The notes under the pieces: generated by a model
Seen by the model: only the letters and a program-made list of their open reading frames with translations
Databases searched by the model: none
What the model was told of the DNA's origin: nothing
Shown here: piece after piece, positions 34,632 to 44,347 of the stretch
How positions within the stretch are numbered: position 1 is the first letter of the stretch
Layout: every line of letters starts with the position of its first letter
Translations under genes and position numbers: made by a program
Assembly: GCA_008694505.1 (NCBI GenBank)
Contig: VZDJ01000594.1
Coordinates: forward strand, 12,856,026 to 12,920,025
Reading direction: 5' to 3'
Origin: Cyanoderma ruficeps
Lineage: Eukaryota; Chordata; Aves; Passeriformes; Timaliidae
Length of the DNA stretch: 64,000 bases

Positions 34632-37143
34632 ATGCATGAAATTTGAAAAAGTACTTCAGTCTTCAAAAAATTGGAAGCTGTGTTACCAGACCAAATGAGA
34701 TCATGTTCTGAGTTGAGTCCTACTACAACAACCTCACCCAAACTTACAGAACAATTCAGAAAAGAGGGGCATGACAGAGTCCTGCCCATGTGCACCACTG
34801 ACCTGCTAAAACTCCTCTTGATGACATAAACACACCTTGCAAAGCTCAGGAGAAAAATATGTCTCGAAGGTATTGTAACATTGCAACTCCTGCAAAGATG
34901 TGTCCTTAGCAAAACTGTCAGATCAGGTGTAGATTTAGATTGTTGGGGCCACAATGCATCTCTGGCAAAGTCAGAATTACTGGCATCTCTGCCTTGTTTT
35001 TTCAACCCAGCCAGCCAAACATATGCTGTATTGCAAGTGAACAAGCCTTCCTCTGAAATGGACCTAAATTTTACTGTGGGAGCTGGATACCTCTCACTTT
35101 GGGGCCAAACTTGGGTGGAATGCTGTGTTCCTTAGCGGGTTCCCCTGCTCTCTGAGCCAACAAGTGGCAAAGCCCAAGAGTTGCAGGTGGCCAGAGCTAC
35201 AAAGCCCAGAAATACATCTGCTTCATTCCTTGCTGTGAAATTCTAGGAAATCTGTCAGTTTCTGAGAGTCCTGATTGAAAGAGCAGCTAGATACTCGTTT
35301 GCCATTAGACACGGTGCAGTTTCTTCAGTGGCTGCATCTGGAGCTGGAGTACGACAAGCAGGGAAAGGACAGACACTTGGCTGTACACCTACAGAATCCA
35401 GTACTCTCTATCCCAAACTGGCAAAACTGACTGAAGCTTTCGTTCTGATATTTCACCCAGCATGGCCCATATAAATCTCCATTTGTTACCGCCCTGTCAG
35501 GAACAGTCCTCACAGCACCTCCACACAATCGACCATCCAGTCAATCTTCTAAAAATCAGGTTGTCAGCACAAACTTTCAGTAAAGGGGACAGGAAGATTG
35601 TAGAGTCCTCTGTCCTTTTCTTTGTCAGCTCCTCCTACCCTTCTCTGAACTTTTCTTCTCTTTGGCAAGAAACTTCAGAAGTCAGTTCCATGACTTTATG
35701 GACAGATCTATATAAAACAGTGACTCAGTCTGCGCTCACTTACTGGCAGAGATGTATCAGCTGCAAACATCTTTAAAATGGTGAAATAGAAAAATTACAA
35801 TTAAACAGAAAAAGAAAACATTCTGGGCCAAAAGTTTGGGGTGTAAAATCTTCCTTATGTGTCAGCAGTTTCTGCTTTTTAATATTAGAGATGGACCCAA
35901 AGAGTTTCTTTATGAGTCTCTTCTCCTTCAAAGCCCAAATATTGACTCTCAAGAGTATTTCTGTGTCTTTGTCCAGAACTCATTTCTACCCACTTTCAGT
36001 GTAAAACTCATATTAAAATAACAAGATGGCAGTGCCTGGCAGTGTGGAGAAGGTGTAATCTACTCATTAGATATTTCTTAGCACTAAAATCCCAGCTGCA
36101 AGCAGGGATCTTAGTTGAGGATGGTCCAGAAAGGTTCTTGTTCTGAACACCTGGAGGATATTGTGCTGCTCATTGTCAAAAAATGCAATCAATTTTGGTC
36201 AATTTAAGTTACAAGTCTCAGGAAAGAAAAAAACCACTGGTAGTGATTTCAGATGCTTTTTTCTTCTCCCAGAAATTAAAACCAGTGTCTGGACTCGTGC
36301 CTTTGAATTTATTTATCTTTTTTAAATTAAAACAACCACTTAAAAAAAAAAAAGCACCCGCTACTGACTTTTACTTTAGCTAAAATTTTCTGGCAAGTGT
36401 CATGCCAGGAATTTTTTTTTTCTTTTTTTCTTTTTTTTCTATATGGGAACTTGAGGGGCAAGTTGGTGTGAGAAACTTTCCCAAATAATCTGTGCAAACC
36501 ACACCAAAACCCAACAAACTCAACCAGTCTGGAAAGGTCCGGGAGTGAGAGGAAGGCACATCTGCAGACAGGCTGGGGACATCAGCAGTTTTCAGCTGGC
36601 TGCCAGCAGCAGCAACGGCTTCTGCATTGCTTCAGGCAACAGGGAGTTGGATTTGGTGGTTCTGAAACTGGCAGAACACCTGGTCTGGGCAGCCTTTGGC
36701 TTCTTCATGGAGGATTTGAAGGGAGCCTGAGGAATTGGGGCACTCCTCCCTTGTGGGCAGTCTGGGCACCTGACGGCTGTGGGCTGTCGGGGAAATCCCG
36801 GCCAGCGCCTCTCAGTACTGCAGGCAGGTGTCCAAACCTTTGGGCCAGAGGGCAAGTGAGTCCTTGAAACTTCACTGTGGACGCAGGAGAAATCCCCGTG
36901 GAAGGCCTTGAGAGGGAAGTGAAAAAACCAAGAAGCATCAGTACAAACATCTTCAGTGACATGAATCAGGATGGAGCAGGCTCAGGGCTGGACAGCACAA
37001 CCTTCAGGTTAAAATGGGTATTTTTGGTGGGGGTTAGAGGCATTCAGAAAAATAGGCAATTCTCATTGAAGGTCTACTCCTGCATGCCTTTGAACAAAAT
37101 GACACACAGATCTGTACTCTGAGCTCCTGTATCCCCATCACAG
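34632..37143. other. Non-coding stretch, no gene recognised
   Basis: The minus-strand 138-codon frame at 34628-35044 and the other frames here resemble nothing known. An A-run lies at 36342-36353 and a T-rich tract at 36411-36441. The part from 36540 to 36900 is somewhat richer in GC and CpG, but no promoter motif stands out. Confidence 0.6.
36342..36441. repeat. A-run followed by T-rich tract
   Basis: A 12-base A-run (36342-36353) and an imperfect T-tract broken by single C's (36411-36441) lie about 60 bp apart. They could pair as an AT-only hairpin or be tails of two old, otherwise unrecognisable insertions. Confidence 0.7.
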
Positions 37144-37832
37144 GAACAGTGGCATTCCGTGGTGTGTTATGGAAGAGCCTCCTTCAGGCTTGGGCAGGGT
37201 ACCAAGTGCTTACACCTGACCCCACAGAGAGTTTGAAGCCTAAATACCCCCAACATCAACCTCATAGGCACCATCATGTCTTTTCTCCCAAACTCCAGCC
37301 TGGAGAGGGAAATATGGTCCTACCTGTTCAGACTAATACAAGTCTCAGTTCACCACCTTTCCCTTGGAGGTTGTGGTGTCTCAACCTGAAGCCAAGCCTC
37401 TTTCCTGCCATTTCTTGCTCCCCCCTCCTTCCCAGTTCAACTCGTTTCCTGTTCTCAGACATTTGCAGCAAATATGTGTCTCTTGCTTTGTCCTGTAAAC
37501 TCTGTGTGACCATGGGAACAGTTCATATGACCCAGCAGGCAGCCCACGTGCTCTTCTCATTAAACTTTGGCTCTCGCCTCAACTGGATCTTTAGGCAACA
37601 TCCAGGTGAGCACAGCTGGGAAAGCACTTCAATTCACCTTGAGGATGCATACAGTATTGCTTCCCAACCTGCCTTTCACCAGGGGAAGCTTCATCCCATG
37701 TATCTGCTAAAACACCGACCCTCTCCCCACTACACTGCCTCTCCTCAGATCAATCCCATTTACAACTGCCTCCCCAAATCCTTTAATCAGGACACACAAC
37801 CAGAAGAAAACCAGTGGAGTTCTGCAAGATGA
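37144..37832 (+). other. Longest open frame in the window (unconfirmed)
   Basis: The frame runs stop-free through 37832, about 228 codons, the longest on either strand. An acceptor-like CTGTATCCCCATCACAG ends at 37143 and a strong CAG/GTGAGC donor lies at 37603/37604, so a 460-nt exon open throughout could be drawn. The frame has no ATG near its start (it opens with GTG). The translation is rich in P, S, H and L with runs such as HQPHRHHH, contains no recognisable domain, and looks like chance translation of pyrimidine-rich DNA. By a rough estimate a frame this long is expected by chance about once in ten windows of this size. Confidence 0.12.
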
Positions 37833-38872
37833 CTGGTACTGGGAAAGTCTGCACCAAATTAGAGAAGGCCTGAATTTATAGGTAAGGGTATTTTGTAAAG
37901 CCTGAAACTTCTTATTGAAACTGTCAGAGCATCTGAAATAATTTTGCCAGTCAAAACCAGTGGTGCGCAGGGACCTGGTTCCCAAGTTTCTGCAGAAAAC
38001 TTCAAAGCACTGTTATGTGGCTTTAAGGCCCACATGGATCCCACCTGTTTGTTAGCCCAGCCAGGTGATTTAGTGCTCCTCAGACACCTCCCTCACACCA
38101 ACTCACAGACTGAGCAGGCAGACAGCACTGACTGCAGTCAGCACCCACCTCTTGTGCTTGCACCTTCCTGGTGCACCGAGGAGGGGCTATGGTGCAATCT
38201 TCTCCATGTCCTGCCAGCTCACTCCAGTGGCACAGGCTCCATGGTGTCCTACTAGGAGAGGAATGGGGAGGGAGGCAGCAGGGCTTGCAAGCAAGACCTG
38301 TGTTATGGCTGTATGCAGCGTTTGACAGAAGAGCAGAGCAGCCTTCAGCCTTTCCTGAGAGCTGGAAGCACAGCCAGGGAGCCCACCTGAGGGGATCAGC
38401 ATCAGGTCACCTTGCAACCCAGGTCCACACTGCTGAGGAACCAGGGTCATCTGTGAATTCTCCCAAATCCCTCTGTCATCCATACCCCTGGAGTAGCTGG
38501 TGGGGGTGGTGGTCCATTAAGTCAAGAGGGCAGACCACTGGGGAATCATCACTTTCTGACCAAAGCATGCAAATCTTCCCTTAAGTACCTGGGAGAGGAG
38601 GTGAGTTATGTTACTGGTTCTCCCAGCTGACTTGGTATGTCCAGCTGGGAGCTGCAATGAGTAAACTGGGTGGAAGATGACACGGAGGGAAGGGTTTTGA
38701 CAAAGGAAATTGGTATCTCTTGGTGCTTTTGGAGGGTGCTGGCATTAGCCCAGAAGGAGGATCTGAAGCCTGAGAGGGTCTGCAAGAGCTGTATTTTAAC
38801 CACCAGTATGAGAGTTGCTGTAAAATAAACTCTCAGGGCTCCCCCCTGGGAGGACAGAGCAGTGAAGTGCTC

Positions 38873-38890
38873 TGTGCGTGTGCACGCACG
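38873..38890. repeat. Alternating purine-pyrimidine hairpin (Z-DNA-prone)
   Basis: Eighteen bases alternate strictly between pyrimidine and purine and are rich in GC and GT steps, the pattern favoured by Z-DNA. Inside it GTGCGTG and CACGCAC form a perfect 7-bp stem around TG (38874-38889). Several further CpGs lie within 30 bp. Confidence 0.75.
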
Positions 38891-40624
38891 GGCATGAACA
38901 GAGCGCGCTGCAGAGTGTCAACGGTGCTCTGAAGAACATGGTTTAAGGCCATTCTGGGGATTTCCCAGCTCTGACAAAGAATTTAATTTCCCTCCACAGG
39001 GTGGGAAAAGTCAGCAGGGGGTGCTGGCTCAGGACACTGAAGCAGAGCAGCTACAATGTGGAGGTAGGGTCTCCCACCGTCAGTGGCTGCACTGGGTCCA
39101 GTCACAGCAAGGAAGTTAGGCTCATGGAGAGCACTTGGGTTCCTGACTTCTCTGGGTGTACCCCACCATGAAGACAGTCTTAACAGACCTAGAGCCAGAC
39201 CTGTCTGCTTTATGTGCAGTAACAGCCCCCAAGTCTCACACTGAAGGAAGGAGAGGGTGGCAGAAGGTCATCTCCATGGCTTAAGCTGGGAGCGCAAGAG
39301 TTTCCACTGACAGGGCAGACGGCAAGGCCGAGCCTGCCAGACCACTACCCATTTCTAACAGAAGAGAAAATATGCTTTTCAAATGAGAAATCTTCCAGAT
39401 ATACAGTGAAAAAAAGCAGAAACAGAAAATACGTGGGGGAGGGGTGAGAGGTGGAAGGCATGTGTGAAAGATAATGTCCCAGAAAAGAAAAAAGAATAAA
39501 AAAGAATATCTCAAAAGTGAAAAGTCCTTGGCAGCAATAATGACAGTCCAGTTTCATTGGGTAGGTTCTGAAATGGATTTCACTTGCTTTGCAGAGTGAA
39601 AAGAACTTTGGAGAAAGCTTTGAAAAATGCAGGAAAGTCCCAGTTCATGCACTTTTCTGCAGTACTCCAGGACTAGGGGAACTTCATGCAGCTTTCTGTC
39701 ACCAGTGCCCTGTGTGACCTTCAGTAAGGAATTTAAATCACCTATGCCACAAGCTTAGTTGATATAATAGGTGATAACAGGATGAAAAAATGTTTTGATT
39801 TAAAAGCCAAGATACAGTAAAGTATGTACACTGGGGTTCATCTGAAACATTTCCAGTAAAGCATCAATAACAAAAAGCTGTTTGTTTTATTGGGATGTCA
39901 AATATAAATGCTCCAACTAGTCCAGAAAAAGTCTTTTTGTTTCATTTTTTATGGCTCAGAAAGGTGGAGAGAAAAGTATTACCTCTATTTTTAAAAAGTT
40001 AGATACATCTATGTAATGTTTCAAAACAAAAACATGAATAATTTTTGAGATGTCAGAACAATTTAGTTCTTAACCTAAGAAATTCAACATGAGTGATGTG
40101 ACTTGAAATTAATAAGTATTTTTGAAGGAAATTAAGAAAAAAAAATATATAGAGAGAAGAATTCATCAGTTCAAAAAGCCAACAGTACCTCCCAGCCTTG
40201 CAGGAGTTTGGGGGTAGTTAAATCAGACATATGAAATCCACAGAAACTATGTGACAAGATGCCAGATAAGTGTCTCAGAAAGACAAGATTTGATTGTCAT
40301 AGGCCTGTTCTCATGAAAAATAAAAGGCTCCAGTTTCTCTACAATTATGTACAGACAAGACATGTGTTTCACTGCATGGCACCAAGCCTGGAGTATATTT
40401 TTTGCTCCTGAATTACAAGGAAAACTTGGCATGAGGATGACCCACACAGCAAGAGGTGGGCAGATTTAATACAGATGCATGGGATACTCTCTCAAATTCA
40501 AAAACCTTTAGTGTCATAGCTGTTTTTCCTTTGACCTATCTACAGAATACCCTCATAGGGACCTTCGTAGGTTGGGACGTTTAGGTGGTACCACCATAGA
40601 CTTGTAAAGGGAAAAAAGAATTAC

Positions 40625-40654
40625 CTTAGTGCCTTTCCACCTATGCCTGGGATT
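40625..40654 (-). other. Microexon-like segment, 30 nt, minus strand (weak)
   Basis: On the minus strand GCCCTGCTACTGCAG precedes 30 bases that end AAG/GTAATT. Two frames are open (NPRHRWKGTK in phase 0). The donor is only moderate and nothing corroborates it. Confidence 0.1.
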
Positions 40655-40928
40655 CTGCAGTAGCAGGGCTTTTGAACTACTCTAGTCTGAAACAGAAGGC
40701 AAGATTGAGATGGACAAGGAAAGGATTTTCTGCCTCTGCCTGTAGCAGCTTTTGAGGTTTACATCTTGGATGCTCCTTCACACGTGCTGTCTCCATTTCA
40801 TTTCTTTCAAGCCTGCAAAAGCAGGAGGGTGAAGATGCTTTTTTGTCATGATCTTGCTCAGGACAGTGGGAATCCAGAGAAATGGGGATATAATTCTGCT
40901 TCTTGGCAGCACCTGTGTGTCTGTGCAG

Positions 40929-41026
40929 CTCCTGCAGCCATTAGGAGTAGCCACCAGGTTTGGAGAGTGCCAGAAATGGAGGTTTTGAACTTCTCTCTGC
41001 TAGTCCTTCCTTTCCTGCCTTCCACG
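40929..41026 (+). other. Candidate exon with signal-peptide-like start (unconfirmed)
   Basis: An acceptor-like TGTGTGTCTGTGCAG ends at 40928 and ACG/GTGAGT follows at 41026/41027. One frame is open throughout. It includes an ATG at 40976 with G at -3 and G at +4, then MEVLNFSLLVLPFLPST, which has the short N-terminus and hydrophobic core of a signal peptide and ends exactly at the donor. That arrangement is typical of first coding exons of secreted proteins. Leucine-rich frames are common in pyrimidine-rich DNA, so this is only suggestive. Confidence 0.13.
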
Positions 41027-41740
41027 GTGAGTCCCTCAGGATGGTTTTCCACCTCAGGTGTCCAGATCATAGTCAGCCCATGGCCAGCAGCACCACAAGG
41101 CCCTGATGGCTCTTTTCTCTCACTTCTTCAAGATATGCTGCTAAGTGTTTGCACCAGCAGCCTTCACTGCCTGTGGACCTCTGTTGGCAAACAGCCCATT
41201 GGCCATCTTTCATGAGTAGCAACATAACTAACACAGAGAATTAATTTTGCTCATTTAAAGAGGAGGTTGGCAGTTAGTATCAGGAACAGCCATGCTTCTT
41301 TCAAGATTTAATCAAGGTCTAAGAGCAAGCCAGAGGAAGAGACAACAGGCTTCACATAACAAGCTGACTAGTCTGACTCTGACATTTTCCTTCTGTATTC
41401 CCAAGGAACAGCCACCCCCCGGGGAAAGCAGACAGCACAGTTATGCAGTGTTAGAAGCATAATTTGAAACTGTAAAATAGGAGAGCCTCCCTTTTGGTGC
41501 GGGTCTCTGGGTGATGTTTCCTTTTGGATGTCACACAAAGCCACCACAGAGGCATGTGTCCTTTGAGAGTTAAAAACATCAAACCTGCTTCACTGAGGAC
41601 AAAAATTCTAATTTAATTTGTGTTTCAAAACCTCACTAATAGCAGTACAAATCTGTCCTGTCATATGAAGTTTTCAAGGACAGCATGAAAAGCTTGCGTG
41701 CATTCAGAGTGGCCACGGGTGTGAAGTGTCACTCACATAA

Positions 41741-41818
41741 GCACATATCTATGTATGTATATATATATGTACACACATACATACATACACATCTATATAT
41801 ACACACACATATATATAT
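41741..41818. repeat. TA / CA / CATA compound microsatellite
   Basis: The tract consists of TATG, TA, CA and CATA units in succession. It is the longest compound microsatellite in the window and is very likely length-variable. Much of it alternates purine and pyrimidine. Confidence 0.92.
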
Positions 41819-44012
41819 TCTGCAACTGTGATGGACTGAAAAATCAGGCCCTCAATATTTATAACTTTGGCTCATATCCCAAGCAAAACAGCCCTAGTGC
41901 TGAAGCTCTATTTGTGGCAATGGGATCTACACACTCCATTTTAGTTCTAATCCCAGGCAAGCTGGCAGACATAAGGTTTTATGGGAAGTAGAACAACTAA
42001 TCCATGCTGAAGCACACCGCAGAAGGTTTCCTAAGTATAGCGTCCCCTCAGAAATATGAGGGCTCAAATTAACCCCCTAAATCCTCTTTATCAAAGCCAG
42101 CCAAGCCCGGGGATGGTAAATTGATTATGTGGCCAACTCCAGCAGATGAAATACTTATGGGAGAAAAAAGACGGAATTAGCAAAACTACTGACATGGAAA
42201 TCTCCTGGACCTTGAAGTCTGAGCAGAGTTCTGCTGAATCCACAACATTCACACCAGAATTTAAGGAGACTTGCATCTTGCTTGGGCACCCTGGTTTGTG
42301 ATTGGTTTGTGAAGAACAGCAAAATAAGTCCCTCTTTGAAGCAGAACCTTGAAAATGTGGATAATTATGACCCTGCAATGTTATTTGTTGCTCCTTGGCA
42401 TTATTGCCCAGTGTGGGATGTACTTTGTCCCCTAATATTCCCATCCAAATCCATGGCTGTGTTCAGCTTTGCTCTAGTTTCTGGGCTGTATTAAATAATC
42501 AAAGAGAGGTTTCATTCCACTTTGTGAGTACTGGCTTTGGGCCAGCTGTAGAGTGGAGGTCTGGTTACAAACATTTTTAAACACAGAAGTGTGGCCAGGT
42601 CCAGGCTTTCTGTTTGGACACATTGCTCCAAGTCAAGGAGAAATTTCCAGTTGTCTGGATGCTGAGTCAGCAGAAATATTGGGAATTAGCACAGGGGTTT
42701 TTTTTTTTTTTGTTCTTCTTCCCCTTCGAACCTTGAAACAGGCTCAAAATTTTTTGCAGCTTTGGCCAGCGGTTCTCATGTCTTCCCGGATGAGATGTCC
42801 AACAGGAGATTGCCAAGTGCCCTGGGAGATTTCTGTGACCCTGACAATTGGCCCAGAAAGGAGGGAGCTGAGGAGGGAGCTGCCACCTATCATGCTCATT
42901 TCATGTAAGATCCTGGAGAGACTGACAACCAAAGGTCTTTCTTACCAAAGTGCAACTCACAAAGGAGCAAAGAAAGGGAGAGGAATGCAATGAAAACATC
43001 TGATATGGAAGAGCTTTTGGTTAATATTTCTTTGCTGAACAATCAGTTGTTTGTGGGAATTATTTTTATTTCTTTAATGAGTAATTATGGAGAATGAATA
43101 TTATCTAGAGAAAAATTTTCTGATAATGAAAAACACAGATTTACCCCGCAAATTCAGCCTCATAAATTCCTAAAGCAGGAACAGGTTCACCAGTTTCTCC
43201 CTTCCTAATGCCCATGGGGTAAATGAGAAAGACTATAGAGCTTGGAGTTGAAAATTAATTTTTTTCACTACTGATGGCTGCCACAGAGACTTTAGCTTCT
43301 ACAGCACTGATCCAAACCTGAAGGCCTGACCCAGAGAACAGCTATGGGCTGAAAAATACCCCCACTTATCCCCTGTTTCTTCAGATTTAGGGTTTCAGTG
43401 AAGACTCTTGATTAGTCCCAAATTCACCTAAGAAAGATTGGTACCATTCGAAAATTAGAGAAAAGATACTTCAAACAAATGGAAGGTCTGATCTGGGGCT
43501 ACAAATAAAAAAAACCCAAACCAAATAAAGTATATCCTGTAGAAAGATCTCCTTGAAGCCATTTATCAGGGATCCCAAACAAAACCTCTCACCTCCTTGA
43601 CCATAAGAGCTGAGAACCTAAATATCTAGGAAGACTGGTTATAATTTCCTCTAAGCTCAGATCATCAGATTAAAAAAAGGAACAAAAACATGTATCCCTT
43701 TTAGATTATTTTTGCCCTCTTTTTTTCTTTCTCTTTTTCTGTGTAGGATTTGTCAAGCATCCTGTGAACGGAGGAGTAGTTGGGACAAAAAGGCAGTGAA
43801 GAATTTACCAGGTCTCTGGTGGGGTAGAAGTTCTGTGAACTACAGCCTGAACAGTTTTCATGCACCCTCAGAAACCTATAAATGTTTTCAAAGAATATTT
43901 ACTAGCAACATTTTCACTAACATTTGCCAAACTCATTTGAAAAGGGAAGCAAAGTTTCTGTCAGAGGAGCAATTCCTAGCAAGGGACCCACAACCTCCTT
44001 TGAGCTGCCTTT
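41819..44012. other. Non-coding stretch with an AT-rich block
   Basis: No gene is recognised. A T-run lies at 42698-42711. The 146-codon plus-strand frame at 42553-42993 spans that T-run and resembles no family. The stretch 43020-43170 is AT-rich but complex, with TTAATGAGTAATTATGG-type homeodomain words, and could be a conserved non-coding element. The terminal-exon-like segment at 43747 is listed separately. Confidence 0.55.
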
Positions 44013-44041
44013 GGGGGGATGGGGAGGGGGGAATAAAATAG
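43747..44041 (+). other. Terminal-exon-like segment with AATAAA (unconfirmed)
   Basis: A roughly 30-base pyrimidine tract ending TTTTTCTGTGTAG at 43746 is among the strongest acceptor-like signals in the window. It is followed by one base and a 97-codon open frame to TAG at 44039-44041. A canonical AATAAA lies at 44032-44037, overlapping the end of the frame. The first part has exon-like composition (CERRSSWDKKAVKNLPG). No domain is recognised. An AATAAA within the coding frame is unusual and could mean a non-coding terminal exon. The sequence after 44041 is genomic A/G-rich tract, and cleavage there is not shown. Confidence 0.2.
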
Positions 44042-44101
44042 CAAGCAAAAAAAGTAAAAGGAAGAGGAAGAGGAAGAGGAGGAGGAGAGAGAAAGAGGGG
44101 A
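44013..44101 (+). repeat. G-run cluster and GGAAGA polypurine tract
   Basis: G-runs of six, four and six lie within 44013-44031 and could form a G-quadruplex if one run is split. From about 44049 the plus strand is almost purely purine, with AGGAAG units grading into GAGGAG and GAGAGA. Mirror-symmetric polypurine tracts of this sort can adopt triplex DNA. Confidence 0.8.
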
Positions 44102-44287
44102 CATCTGTAAACCATAGTCTGCAATTTTGTCTTTGGAGCTCAAGATAATAAGACCATGGACTGACAAATTCCAAGAGTTTTTCTCTATTTATATTAGCTT
44201 ATATTTATTTATTCAATATGTGAGGATGTGATTCCTTGCATTAATCATTACCTTGGTAGAGCTTTTCATGATTCCTTTCCAAGATTT

Positions 44288-44347
44288 AAAAAAAAAAAAA
44301 AAAAGNAAAAATTAAAAAAAAAAAAAAAAAGAAAACAGAAAAAAAAA
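44288..44347. repeat. A-tract with an unresolved base
   Basis: Long A-runs are interrupted by a few G and T bases and an N at 44306. The length is probably uncertain in the assembly. It could be the tail of an old insertion, but no body is recognisable to the left. Confidence 0.88.

Larger units (their letters stand above)
37833..41740. other. Non-coding stretch, no gene recognised
   Basis: No coding region is recognised. A strong GAG/GTGAGT donor-like site lies at 38600/38601 with only weak acceptors before it. The 38820-39330 part is GC-richer and carries the alternating repeat at 38873-38890. AT-rich single-copy DNA fills 39780-40170. The segments at 40625 and 40929 are listed separately. 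Confidence 0.6.

Noticed and set aside
42553..42993. 146-codon plus-strand frame
   Set aside because: Runs through a T-homopolymer coding F residues; no family resemblance and no splice signals at its ends.
43976..44174. Leucine- and phenylalanine-rich minus-strand frames resembling membrane segments
   Set aside because: They are translations of the polypurine tract read as CTT/TTC repeats.
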